Of a stretch of 36,958 nucleotides of DNA, positions 14,996-22,350 are shown piece by piece. The stretch is from UBA9988 sp964574105 (GTDB taxonomy: Bacteria > Patescibacteriota > Minisyncoccia > Phycocordibacterales > UBA9988), in contig CAZNKH010000003.1 in NCBI GenBank assembly GCA_964574105.1, positions 1-36,958 of the forward strand, written 5' to 3'. Each line of letters begins with the position of its first letter. The stretch's first letter is position 1. The position numbers and the translations under genes were made by a program. The notes below the pieces were generated by a model. The model did not search any database, had not been told where the DNA came from, and was given only the letters and a program-made list of their open reading frames with translations.

Positions 14996-15787
14996 TTACA
15001 CTTCAATAGTAATACCAACAGGACAGTGATCAGACCCTTCTACTTGTGTCAAAATAAAAGCATCCTTCACCTGCTTCATAAAATGCTCGCTTACAAAAAA
15101 ATAATCAATGCGCCATCCCACATTACGCTCGCGAGCAAGCGCACGGTAACTCCACCACGAGTACTCCTTTTTGTCTGGGTGGAGGTAGCGGAAACTATCT
15201 ATGAGACCGTGTGAGACAAACTTATCCGCCCAGCGTCGCTCCTCATTGGTAAATCCTGGGTTACCTACATTCTCCTTCGGTCGCGCGAGATCAATTTCAT
15301 GGTGAGCCACATTAAAGTCACCGCAGGCTACCACCGGTTTATTTCCTTCTAGACGAGCTACATATTTCAAAAAAGTATCATTAAACTTTTCTTTAAAATC
15401 CAGACGAGAGAGCTCGTGATTTGCATTGGGGAAATAGCAGTTCAAAAAATAAAATTTTTCAAACTCTAATGTTTGCACGCGCCCTTCTTTCTCTTCGATA
15501 AGCGCCCTTGTATGAGTGCCGGGCTCGGTAAATCCATTGCTCACCGCAATTGGCATAATTCTTGTGAGTGTCGCGGTACCGCTATAGCCAGGCTTCTCTG
15601 CTGGATTCCAAAACTCTGTATAATTAGCAAAATCAAATTCTACTTTCTCTCGCGCCTCATTACTTATCTTAATCTCTTGTAAGCCCAGTACATCAGGTTT
15701 CTTATGTCTTAAAAAATCTACAAAACCCTTATTCACCGCAGCGCGTACCCCATTCACATTCCATGATAGTAAAGTGAGTTTATTCAT
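14996..15787 (-). CDS. xth: exodeoxyribonuclease III / AP endonuclease
   Basis: ExoIII-type enzymes incise DNA 5' to abasic sites. All catalytic motifs are present: LSWNVNGVRA (metal-binding Asn), LGLQEIKI (Glu), YFPNANHE, ACGDFNVAHHEIDLARP (Asp and Asn), SWWSYR, GWRIDYFFVS and EGSDHCPV (Asp-His). Length 263 aa is typical. The ATG at 15787 overlaps the end of the uracil-DNA glycosylase gene by eight bases, so glycosylase and AP endonuclease, consecutive steps in base excision repair, are translationally coupled. Confidence 0.96.
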   Translation of the reverse strand: MNKLTLLSWNVNGVRAAVNKGFVDFLRHKKPDVLGLQEIKISNEAREKVEFDFANYTEFWNPAEKPGYSGTATLTRIMPIAVSNGFTEPGTHTRALIEEKEGRVQTLEFEKFYFLNCYFPNANHELSRLDFKEKFNDTFLKYVARLEGNKPVVACGDFNVAHHEIDLARPKENVGNPGFTNEERRWADKFVSHGLIDSFRYLHPDKKEYSWWSYRALARERNVGWRIDYFFVSEHFMKQVKDAFILTQVEGSDHCPVGITIEV

Positions 15788-16394
15788 GGGGAGAAATAAG
15801 TGTCTTAACAATCTGAAAATCTTTTTTCAGAGTGTCTTTCATCCCACTATTGTATACCGCCACTGCCGGGTGGTAGAGACAGACGATGGAGATATCTCCA
15901 TACGAGGCTTTGGCGGCAAAGCTCTTTCCGTGCATATACGAGATTGGCTGGAGATATAGCTCCATTTCAAACTTTCTCATAATATAACCAAGTGAGTAGC
16001 GCCCAAGTGTCGCAATGATAGACGGCTGGATAATCTCAATCTGTCGATCAAGAAATGGCCCATATATGTTAATCTCCTCTGGGAGTGGATCACGATTTTC
16101 TGGCGGACGATCTTTTAAAATATTCGCAATGTAAACTTCAGTGCGATTCATGCCAGCACTTTTCAAGAGTTCTTCTAGTACTTTCCCTGCCCTACCTACA
16201 AAAGGCCTCCCCGTCTGCGCCTCTGTTCTCCCGGGGGCCTCACCTACAAACATCAATTCTGCATAATGGTTCCCCTCTCCAATGACAGGAGAAAAGTGAT
16301 TCTTTATTCTATATTCATACAGTGGAGATCTCTCAAGCGCAAGAACCTCATTCTTTATCTGCTTTAGTGCCTCTCTACGGTCATTCTCTATCAT
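15780..16394 (-). CDS. family 4-type uracil-DNA glycosylase lacking Fe-S cysteines
   Basis: The 204-residue protein has the family 4 uracil pocket motif GEAPGRTEAQTGRPFVGRAG (residues 51-70), YIANILKDRPPENRDPLPEE, and the DNA-intercalation motif around YHPAVAVYN. Family 4 enzymes carry a 4Fe-4S cluster held by four Cys, two before the pocket motif and two around KCRPP and the following E...C. Here those positions read ERSP, KDRPP and EEINIYGP, and the whole protein has a single Cys (in IVCLYHPA). It appears to be a cluster-free variant. A -10 TATATT six bases before the ATG suggests a leaderless mRNA. First gene of the udg-xth-holA operon. Confidence 0.9.
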   Translation of the reverse strand: MIENDRREALKQIKNEVLALERSPLYEYRIKNHFSPVIGEGNHYAELMFVGEAPGRTEAQTGRPFVGRAGKVLEELLKSAGMNRTEVYIANILKDRPPENRDPLPEEINIYGPFLDRQIEIIQPSIIATLGRYSLGYIMRKFEMELYLQPISYMHGKSFAAKASYGDISIVCLYHPAVAVYNSGMKDTLKKDFQIVKTLISPHE

Positions 16395-16404
16395 AATCTG
16401 AATA

Positions 16405-16448
16405 TATCACAAACCCCGTCTGTCCGCTGGGGCGGATTAGACGGGGTT
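16405..16448 (-). terminator. strong GC-rich terminator hairpin
   Basis: Minus strand: a perfect 10-bp stem AACCCCGTCT/AGACGGGGTT (16439-16448 with 16412-16421), extended inside by CCG/CGG. The downstream T-tract is short (TTTGTGATAT). It separates the surface-protein unit from the udg operon. Confidence 0.7.
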
Positions 16449-16472
16449 ATGAATAAAGAATCTTTCCTAAAC

Positions 16473-17027
16473 TTAAGGAGTTGTTGTTGCTGTTCCCGTT
16501 GCAGTAGTACTTGTTCCCGTTGCAGTAGTACTCGCGGTCTTTACTGCTGTAGGATTATTAATATCTCCACAGGCAATAGACTTTTTCACATCTTTCTCCG
16601 ATTTTTGAATACTAATTGCGAGTGGGAGTCCAGTGAGCATCTGTTCCACCGTCTTCGTATCAAGAACAGTCTCTGAGGTACCTCCAACAACATTAGCAAG
16701 TGTATATTTTGCCTCACCGAGATTTGCGCAAGATCCTGCATACACAAACGCAGGTTGAGCGACCCCGGCAGGAGTGTTACTCACTGTTATGGTAATCTTT
16801 AGTTTTCCATCTACATTTTCTAACACTGCCGCTCCAGACTCACCCGACTTTGCTACTTCAGCGAGAGTAACATTCACGCGGGCTGACTCCACGACTGGGG
16901 TAGAAGTAGCAGTCTCATCACTTATAGAGATTTCCGATTCGTCACTCTTATTTTTGAATACGAGATATCCAACCACAATGAGTGCGACTATAACAATCAG
17001 GATAATGGCGTTTTTCATAGTGTTCAT
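16473..17027 (-). CDS. membrane-anchored extracytoplasmic protein
   Basis: I recognise no family with confidence. The 184-residue product has an N-terminal membrane helix (AIILIVIVALIVVGYLVF, about residues 7-24), a linker rich in Ser, Asp, Glu, and a beta-rich domain (SGESGAAVLENVDGKLKITITVSN...PAFVYAGSCANLGEAKYTLANVVGG). Two Cys in that domain, SCAN and ACGD, could pair. The tail is a Thr/Ser/Ala repeat. The domain pattern resembles CHRD-like or copper-resistance-type folds only faintly. ATG at 17027 or 17018 are both possible; neither has a Shine-Dalgarno. It lies 18 bases after the FKBP gene and is probably cotranscribed. Confidence 0.6.
   Translation of the reverse strand: MNTMKNAIILIVIVALIVVGYLVFKNKSDESEISISDETATSTPVVESARVNVTLAEVAKSGESGAAVLENVDGKLKITITVSNTPAGVAQPAFVYAGSCANLGEAKYTLANVVGGTSETVLDTKTVEQMLTGLPLAISIQKSEKDVKKSIACGDINNPTAVKTASTTATGTSTTATGTATTTP
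16491..16532 (+). repeat. perfect tandem duplication of a 21-base unit
   Basis: Two identical 21-base copies (16491-16511 and 16512-16532) encode the Thr/Ser/Ala/Gly tail of the anchored protein, adding seven residues per copy. Copy number could vary by slippage. Confidence 0.85.
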
Positions 17028-17045
17028 TCAGTCTTAAATCTCTGC

Positions 17046-17555
17046 TTACTCTGCTTCTTGAGTAGAGGTGCCTACCGTATCATCTACAGATACAGCGGTA
17101 CTCGTGCTCGCAGAAACAACATTAAGAAGTTCTATCTCAAACTTGAGCGTTGCATTTGCTGGGATAGGGCCCACCGTCTGTGCTCCATATCCAAGTTCTG
17201 GGGGGATCGTAAGCACGCGCTTGCCTCCGACTCTCATACCGAGTAGACCCTGTTCCCATCCTTGAATTACTTGTCCCGCACCAATAGTGAAGCTGAAAGG
17301 CTCTCCACGATCAATACTGGAGTCAAACTTAGTTCCATCAGCAAGAGTGCCAACATAGTGGACTGTGACCGTATCCCCCATCTTTGCCTCCTCTGTACTT
17401 GTTCCAACGAGTGTATCTTCAATCATAGGACCTTGCGTTACACCAACTGATGCCTCTTGTGCAGGGACCTCAGTACCACGACTCTGATAGCCTAAAATCA
17501 CCAGGATTGCGATGATGATGATTGCTATGATGAATAATATAAACTGTTTGTTCAT
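17046..17555 (-). CDS. FKBP-type peptidyl-prolyl isomerase, membrane-anchored
   Basis: An N-terminal membrane helix (FILFIIAIIIIAILVILGY) and a linker precede a complete FKBP domain: AKMGDTVTVHYVGTLADGTKFDSSIDRGEPFSFTIGAGQVIQGWEQGLLGMRVGGKRVLTIPPELGYG, ending with NATLKFEIELL. The pocket residues (Tyr of VHY, Phe-Asp of KFDSS, Trp of GW, Ile-Pro of TIPPE) are all kept, so it should be an active proline isomerase acting outside the membrane. A Ser/Thr-rich tail follows. ATG at 17555 is used; the in-frame codon at 17573 is TTG. It starts 18 bases after the nuclease gene. Confidence 0.93.
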   Translation of the reverse strand: MNKQFILFIIAIIIIAILVILGYQSRGTEVPAQEASVGVTQGPMIEDTLVGTSTEEAKMGDTVTVHYVGTLADGTKFDSSIDRGEPFSFTIGAGQVIQGWEQGLLGMRVGGKRVLTIPPELGYGAQTVGPIPANATLKFEIELLNVVSASTSTAVSVDDTVGTSTQEAE

Positions 17556-17573
17556 ATTTCTCTTATATATCAA

Positions 17574-18332
17574 CTAATAATCCTCCTGTGAATGCGAGCG
17601 TATCGCATTCGTTGCCGCTTGTCTATATTGACAATACTCGCATTGCAACGCACTCTTCGGGAGACGGTCTCCCATCAAGCACCCGCGCGCATCTAGTATA
17701 GCACTTTCAACCCAGCTGTCGTCCCCCTCATAGGGGATAATACTGACAGTAAATTCCAGTCTTGCGTCAAACGCCGCTCTATCTCGCCGTCCATTAGCAT
17801 ATACAAAGTAGCCGATAGGAGAAACAGAGAAGCTAAGCTTCCGCAAAAGCCATTGATATATCTCCATTTGATTCTTATAGCCACGCTGCCATTCCGCATC
17901 AAGGTTTACCTCAGAATCTTTACTGGTAGATTTGTAATCCACCACAATAATTTCTCCTTCTGGGGTCACCCAGAGGTCATCCACCGCGCCCGTGATAATA
18001 AAATTACTCGGTTTGTGATGATACTGGATTCCCACAAAGTTCTCTCGCCACTCATTGAGCTGTGGATGCGAAAAGGGAATAGCCTTAATTCCATAGCGTT
18101 TCATCAGGGGATGCGGTTCTCCCTTTGCACGATGGATATCAAACTCTTTTTTAAACAGGTGGTCTACTGCCGAGTTTAAATTGAAAGGGAGCTGCGACGG
18201 CTTTCCTACCCCAAGACGACGATCGAGGTAGAAACAATGTTGACAGCGTAGAAAGTCTTCGATCTTTGAACGGGAAAGCTTAAATGGTTCCTGTGAATGG
18301 GGATTAAAAATATTTCTGGTACGAATTGCCAT
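17574..18332 (-). CDS. PD-(D/E)XK nuclease with Cys cluster (Cas4/RecB-like)
   Basis: The 252-residue protein has the PD-(D/E)XK core: GAVDDLWVTPEGEIIVVDYKST, with Asp, Asp and Lys in the catalytic spacing, followed by QMEIYQWLLRKL, the QxxxY motif. Cys residues near both ends (FLRCQHCFYLDR at about 28-39 and LQCEYCQYRQAA near 230) are arranged like the Fe-S staples of AddB/Cas4-type nucleases. No cas genes or helicase genes are nearby, so a housekeeping repair role is likelier than CRISPR adaptation; that is inference. It leads a unit with the FKBP gene. Confidence 0.85.
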   Translation of the reverse strand: MAIRTRNIFNPHSQEPFKLSRSKIEDFLRCQHCFYLDRRLGVGKPSQLPFNLNSAVDHLFKKEFDIHRAKGEPHPLMKRYGIKAIPFSHPQLNEWRENFVGIQYHHKPSNFIITGAVDDLWVTPEGEIIVVDYKSTSKDSEVNLDAEWQRGYKNQMEIYQWLLRKLSFSVSPIGYFVYANGRRDRAAFDARLEFTVSIIPYEGDDSWVESAILDARGCLMGDRLPKSALQCEYCQYRQAATNAIRSHSQEDY

Positions 18333-18411
18333 AGCTACTAGGGTAGCATAGCAGTACTACTATAGTGAATATGAAGAGAAAGAAATCTGCAAATCTCATG
18401 AGAATCAAGAA

Positions 18412-18445
18412 TAAAAAAACTCTCTCACCTATAGATAAGAGAGTT
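18412..18445 (-). terminator. intrinsic terminator overlapping a stop codon
   Basis: Minus strand: stem AACTCTCT/AGAGAGTT (18438-18445 with 18418-18425) followed by TTTTTTTA. The TAG stop of the 74-aa gene (18429-18431) lies in its loop. Confidence 0.85.
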
Positions 18446-18653
18446 TAAGAAGGTACCGAGTGCTTGCTGCAAATACAGAGCCCTTATAGACCACACGGTG
18501 ACCAAATGTGCCATCGTGATTATCTCTATTTATATACAAAAGCTCAGCCCCCCCAAGATAGAGAGATATTATTTCATCATCAGTCGCCTGATACACGGCT
18601 CGTACTCCGCATTTCTTCTTATTCCTTTCAAAAATCCGATCTGCTGGATGCAT
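18429..18653 (-). CDS. small hypothetical protein, 74 aa
   Basis: No family recognised. The 74-residue product is charged and soluble-looking, with a basic N-terminal third (RIFERNKKKCGVRAVYQAT) and a mixed beta-like second half (ELLYINRDNHDGTFGHRVVYKGS). Expression signals are excellent: GAGGAGGTGG ends six to seven bases before the ATG, a TTGACA promoter lies upstream, and an intrinsic terminator contains the stop codon. It is thus an autonomous monocistronic gene, built like the 88-aa gene at 147-413, though the two proteins are not visibly related. Confidence 0.7.
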   Translation of the reverse strand: MHPADRIFERNKKKCGVRAVYQATDDEIISLYLGGAELLYINRDNHDGTFGHRVVYKGSVFAASTRYLLKLSYL

Positions 18654-18695
18654 TTCGCCACCTCCTCAAATAATGTAAAGATCAATTAGATAAAG

Positions 18696-18723
18696 AGATA
18701 ACATACCACAACTATTATGTCAA
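18696..18723 (-). promoter_or_regulatory. promoter of the 74-aa gene (TTGACA-16-TTATCT)
   Basis: Minus strand: consensus -35 TTGACA (18718-18723), 16-base spacer, -10 TTATCT (18696-18701). The leader of about 40 bases carries a strong Shine-Dalgarno. Confidence 0.65.
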
Positions 18724-18753
18724 TCCCCCATTAAGACGATTGTATCATTATGA

Positions 18754-21147
18754 TTATCCCGACTCCTTCCAATTTCTCCCCGTGCCAAGCGAGACAGAGA
18801 GGGGCACAGCAACCTGTGCAGCTCCCTCCATTGCTTCTATAATAATCGCAGAGACTTCTTCTGTCACTTCACACTCTACTTCGTAGATAAGCTCGTCGTG
18901 TACTTGGAGGATGAGATGTGCTCTTTCAGAAAGACCGCGCTCCATTAATATTTCTTCCGATCGGCGCATCGCAATCTTGATGAGATCTGCCGCTGTCCCT
19001 TGTAAGGGAGCATTCATCGCCATTCGTTCGGCACTTGCNNNNNNNNNNAAATAGGGTAGACGGGATCTGATCTCGGGGAAATAGCGTCTTCGTCCAAAGT
19101 ATGTCTTTGTATAACCGTTCTTTCTCGCATATTCTTTGACCCCTTCAAAAAAGAGCCCAATGCGCGGGAAACTCTCAAAGTATTGCTCGTAAAACTCCTT
19201 TGCTTCTTTCAGATCCGTTCCAAGATTTTTTCGGAGTGCTTGTACTCCCATTCCATAGATGATGCCGAAGTTGATGATCTTTGCCCTTCGCCGCATATCC
19301 TTAGTCACCTCCCCTTCCGGCACGCGAAATACGCGTGAGGCGACAGAACTGTGCACATCCTTTCCATCTTTAAAGATTCTAATTAATTCTTCATCCTCCG
19401 CCATCACCGCGAGTACGCGCATCTCAATCTGCGAATAGTCACACGAGACCCATGTATGGCCTGGAGTTGCAATGAAGGCCTCTCTGATTGCCTCACCGTG
19501 ACCCTCTCGGACAGGGATATTTTGAAGATTAGGGCTGTCTGAAGACATTCTTCCTGTCGTTGTCCCTGTCTGGTTTAAGTGCGCGTGGAGCCGATCATCT
19601 TCATCCACCAGCGAGGGTATAGCATCAATGTATGTCCCGAGTAATTTTTGTAATTCACGATAGAGAAGGATGTCGTCAATAATTGGATGCTCTCCTTGTA
19701 ACTTTACCAACTCGCTCTCTTTAGTAGAGAGTGTCCCGCCATTTGTCTTCGCTATTCCTTTAGTGGGGAGTCCGAGCTTTTCAAACAAAAGTTCTGAAAT
19801 CTGTTTTGGTGAATTGACATTAAACTCTTCTCCCGCTTCTTTGTAGATGCGTCGCTCAATGAAGCCGAGTTTCTTATGGTACTCAACAGAGAGTGAATGT
19901 AAGAGCGCAGTATCCACTAACACTCCGTGCCGTTCTGCTCGCGCAAGAATAGGGATGAGCGGGAGCTCTATTCCTTCATACACAGGCCAGAGTTCTTTCT
20001 CTCTCAATTCTTTTTCAAGAGTTGAAAGTGCGGAGCTAATGTCTTTCTTTTTTGTATAAGTACTAATATCAGCGCGGCTTGCAATAGTGCGCGTAGAATC
20101 AAGGAGCCAGAGTGCAATGCGCGCTCGCACAAATGATTCATCTAGCTCCTCATTAGTGGGTGAATCTTCGTTAGTAGCTAAGATTGATGCATCAGAAGAA
20201 ATGTTGCGTAAGAGCGAAAGTGCACGGCGTTTCAGACTTTCAAACTCAAGCTCATCAAAGAGGTTGACGAGGGCGGACTCTGTTACACCATCTCTCCAAT
20301 CTCCTTCCGGAATGATGTATTGGACTGGAGCATCACGACGAATTGTTGCAAGTGCTTTAGAAAAAAGTGCCTCCTCTTCATTTTCTAAAAGCAAATCAGA
20401 CACACGAGCCTTGATGCCGGCTTTTGTAAATAGCTCTGGAGTTTTTTTGAGCTTTTTATATATCTCTTCTATGGTGCCGAATTGTGTTATGAGTTCAGTT
20501 GCCGTCTTTTCCCCTATCCCAGGCACGCCCACGATATTGTCTGACGGATCACCGCGGAGCCCTTTGTAGTCGGCAATCAGAGACGGTTCAAAACCAAAAC
20601 GCTCTTTTACCATCTTTTCATCATAGAGTACTGTGTCAGTAAGCCCCTTACGCAAGGTGTAGACGCGCACACGCTCCCCATCCACTAATTGGAGTGTATC
20701 CATATCACCAGAAGCAATAATGATTGAGATGTTTTTTTCTTTTTTGAAACGCTCCACTAAAGTACCAAGGATATCATCTGCTTCAAACCCAGGATGTGCA
20801 ATGATAGGAATACCGAACGCGGTAAAAATACTCCGTGATCGTTCAATCTGCACAATTAAATCATTGTCAGCTTTTGCTCTTCCCGCCTTATAATCCTCAT
20901 ATATTTTTTTACGGAAGGTTGGTTCAGGGAGATCGTAACACGCAACGAGATAGTCTGGTTTAAGCTCTGTGATAATCTTCATCAACATTGAAGCAACCCC
21001 GTAGAGTCCTCCTGTTGGATACCCTGCCCTAGTACGGAGATCAGGGAGCGCGTGGTAGGCACGGTGAATGATCGCGTGTGCGTCTAAGAGGACGAGTAGT
21101 TTCTTACCCGACGGTGAAGTATTAGTTTTCTTAGTAACTGATTTCAT
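18754..21147 (-). CDS. polA: DNA polymerase I (interrupted by an assembly gap)
   Basis: Domains in order: 5'-3' exonuclease (LLVLLDAHAIIHRAYHALPDL..., with EADDILGTLV, ASGDMDTLQL and GLRGDPSDNIVGVPGIGEKTA), a degenerate middle region lacking the D-x-E exonuclease motif, and the family A polymerase. The polymerase shows TGRMSSDSPNLQNIPVR, motif A (CDYSQIEMRVLAVMAED), the O-helix (RRAKIINFGIIYGMG) and motif C (ILQVHDELIYEVE). It should fill gaps and remove primers but not proofread. Ten N at 19039-19048 lie between RSRLPY and ASAERMA; the frame is preserved across them, so few residues are uncertain. The start overlaps tsaE by 17 bases. Confidence 0.97.
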   Translation of the reverse strand: MKSVTKKTNTSPSGKKLLVLLDAHAIIHRAYHALPDLRTRAGYPTGGLYGVASMLMKIITELKPDYLVACYDLPEPTFRKKIYEDYKAGRAKADNDLIVQIERSRSIFTAFGIPIIAHPGFEADDILGTLVERFKKEKNISIIIASGDMDTLQLVDGERVRVYTLRKGLTDTVLYDEKMVKERFGFEPSLIADYKGLRGDPSDNIVGVPGIGEKTATELITQFGTIEEIYKKLKKTPELFTKAGIKARVSDLLLENEEEALFSKALATIRRDAPVQYIIPEGDWRDGVTESALVNLFDELEFESLKRRALSLLRNISSDASILATNEDSPTNEELDESFVRARIALWLLDSTRTIASRADISTYTKKKDISSALSTLEKELREKELWPVYEGIELPLIPILARAERHGVLVDTALLHSLSVEYHKKLGFIERRIYKEAGEEFNVNSPKQISELLFEKLGLPTKGIAKTNGGTLSTKESELVKLQGEHPIIDDILLYRELQKLLGTYIDAIPSLVDEDDRLHAHLNQTGTTTGRMSSDSPNLQNIPVREGHGEAIREAFIATPGHTWVSCDYSQIEMRVLAVMAEDEELIRIFKDGKDVHSSVASRVFRVPEGEVTKDMRRRAKIINFGIIYGMGVQALRKNLGTDLKEAKEFYEQYFESFPRIGLFFEGVKEYARKNGYTKTYFGRRRYFPEIRSRLPYXXXXASAERMAMNAPLQGTAADLIKIAMRRSEEILMERGLSERAHLILQVHDELIYEVECEVTEEVSAIIIEAMEGAAQVAVPLSVSLGTGRNWKESG
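19039..19048. other. assembly gap (10 N) in polA
   Basis: A run of ten N, a scaffold placeholder inside the polymerase domain. The true gap length is unknown, although the reading frame continues. Confidence 0.98.
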
Positions 21148-21568
21148 GGTGAGTATCGGAGATAAATTTTAGAGAAATATAAATAGCGGTGGATGGGATA
21201 CTTTCACCTACACGCTCTGGCCACTCTATCACAATACAGAGTTTGGAATCTTCCATAAGAGCGCCCCACCCGAGACGAATAAGTTCATCTGCACTTTCTA
21301 GACGGTAGGCATCAATATGAACAAGGTGGGAAAAAGGACATTCTTTTTGAATCTTATAAATCCTCATAATGGTAAAGGTTGGGCTCACTACCGCTTCAGT
21401 GATACCAAGCGCCTCCGCAACCCCTTGTGTAAAGGTCGTTTTCCCCGCCCCCAAATTACCAGCGAGAGCAAGTATGAGTGCATGACTCCGTTCTTGAGAG
21501 AAGAGGGACATCATAAGCTCTTTTGCGCACTTCTTCATCTCTTCTGCGCTCTGTGTACTGCGCTGCAT
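21131..21568 (-). CDS. tsaE: tRNA threonylcarbamoyladenosine biosynthesis ATPase TsaE
   Basis: TsaE works with TsaB and TsaD to make t6A37 in ANN-decoding tRNAs. The P-loop LAGNLGAGKTTFTQGVA, the switch-like VVSPTFTIMRIY, LVHIDAYRLES and IVIEWPERVGE are all family motifs. I place the start at the ATG at 21568 (MQRSTQS): a -10 like TACAAT (21575-21580) ends six bases before it, which would place the transcript start inside the alternative ATG at 21574. polA overlaps its end by 17 bases. Confidence 0.94.
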   Translation of the reverse strand: MQRSTQSAEEMKKCAKELMMSLFSQERSHALILALAGNLGAGKTTFTQGVAEALGITEAVVSPTFTIMRIYKIQKECPFSHLVHIDAYRLESADELIRLGWGALMEDSKLCIVIEWPERVGESIPSTAIYISLKFISDTHHEISY

Positions 21569-21582
21569 CACCATATTGTAAC

Positions 21583-21636
21583 AAAAAAGCCCCCTTGCTG
21601 GTCCGCCGGAGGCAAAGAACCAGACAAGAGGGCTTT
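21583..21636 (-). terminator. long intrinsic terminator after the lipoprotein gene
   Basis: Minus strand: AAAGCCC.CTTG.CTGGT pairs with ACCAG.CAAG.GGGCTTT around a GC-rich loop, followed by TTTTTTG (21583-21589). It separates the lipoprotein gene from tsaE. Confidence 0.85.
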
Positions 21637-21653
21637 GGGGAGGAGCTGCTCAC

Positions 21654-22217
21654 TTACCAACAATCATCATTATGATAGTGGCGTGGTGACCGGTATGACG
21701 ATCTGTGATCGTAATGACGGTCATAACGATCATACTGTTGCTGATAGCGAGAATGTTGATAACGAGGTCGATAGTTGCAGTTATTAAGTTGATGGTATCT
21801 ATCGTACCGCTGTGAATAGCGTGGTGAACGATGACCAAATCCTAAATTGAAATCAAGTCCAATCTCAAACAAGGATGGAGTCGGCTCAGGAAAATAAACC
21901 GGCATCGGCGGAACTGGCGGAATAAATACGGGATACTCTTCCACTATCACCCTTTCCACAGGCCTATCAACTTCGATGTAGATAGGCCTCTCTACAACCC
22001 TTTCAACAACTCGATCCACATAGCGGATTTCCGGCTGTGACACTGTTGGAGCTGGCTGCCATGCAGGAATTGGAGTCGCCTGCAATGGCGCATCCACCGT
22101 TGTAACCCGAGCCCGCTCTTCACCTCCCGGCTCACCTGCGCAAGCTGAAAGTGCAAAAAATACGATAGCAAGTACCACCACAACGAGACAGAAAGCGTTT
22201 TTCTTATTCGGCTTCAT
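21654..22217 (-). CDS. lipoprotein with Val/Glu/Arg repeats and His/Tyr/Arg-rich tail
   Basis: A signal peptide with lipobox (VVVVLAIVFFALSAC, Cys at residue 26) marks an export-lipidated protein. The 187-residue chain then has a Pro-rich linker, a repetitive segment with units like RVVERPIY and RPVERVIVEE (about 64-95), a Pro-rich patch (FIPPVPPMPVYFPEP), and a low-complexity tail of about 60 residues full of Tyr, Arg, His, Gln and Asp (SQRYDRYHQ, QQYDRYDRHYDHR). No catalytic domain is recognised. The tail could bind metal or polyanions or act as surface glue; this is speculation. AGGAG lies ten bases before the ATG, and a strong promoter and terminator bracket the gene. Confidence 0.8.
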   Translation of the reverse strand: MKPNKKNAFCLVVVVLAIVFFALSACAGEPGGEERARVTTVDAPLQATPIPAWQPAPTVSQPEIRYVDRVVERVVERPIYIEVDRPVERVIVEEYPVFIPPVPPMPVYFPEPTPSLFEIGLDFNLGFGHRSPRYSQRYDRYHQLNNCNYRPRYQHSRYQQQYDRYDRHYDHRSSYRSPRHYHNDDCW

Positions 22218-22242
22218 CTTCTTCTACTCCTCATATATTCCC

Positions 22243-22258
22243 ATTCGCTAACGCGAAT
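22243..22258 (-). other. hairpin in the 5' leader of the lipoprotein gene
   Basis: A perfect 6-bp stem ATTCGC/GCGAAT with a four-base loop, extendable outward by CCC/GGG, sits in the leader between the promoter and the Shine-Dalgarno. It may stabilise the mRNA or modulate translation. Confidence 0.5.
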
Positions 22259-22286
22259 TGAAGGGATTTTCAACGATTCTATGTCT

Positions 22287-22314
22287 ATTATAGCATATGC
22301 GGTCTATTTGTCAA
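22287..22314 (-). promoter_or_regulatory. lipoprotein gene promoter (TTGACA-16-TATAAT)
   Basis: Minus strand: perfect -35 TTGACA (22309-22314) and perfect -10 TATAAT (22287-22292), 16 bases apart, with TGC before the -10. The strongest promoter by consensus in this window, implying high expression of the lipoprotein. Confidence 0.85.
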
Positions 22315-22350
22315 TAGGTTACTCAAAAAGGCGTATGATACACTAGAGAG

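Noticed and set aside
16491..16532. Possible CRISPR-like direct repeat
   Set aside because: The two 21-base copies are adjacent with no spacers and lie in a coding tail. No CRISPR array or cas operon is visible anywhere in the window.
17574..18332. Cas4 as evidence for a CRISPR system
   Set aside because: The Cys-containing PD-(D/E)XK nuclease resembles Cas4, but no cas genes or array accompany it.
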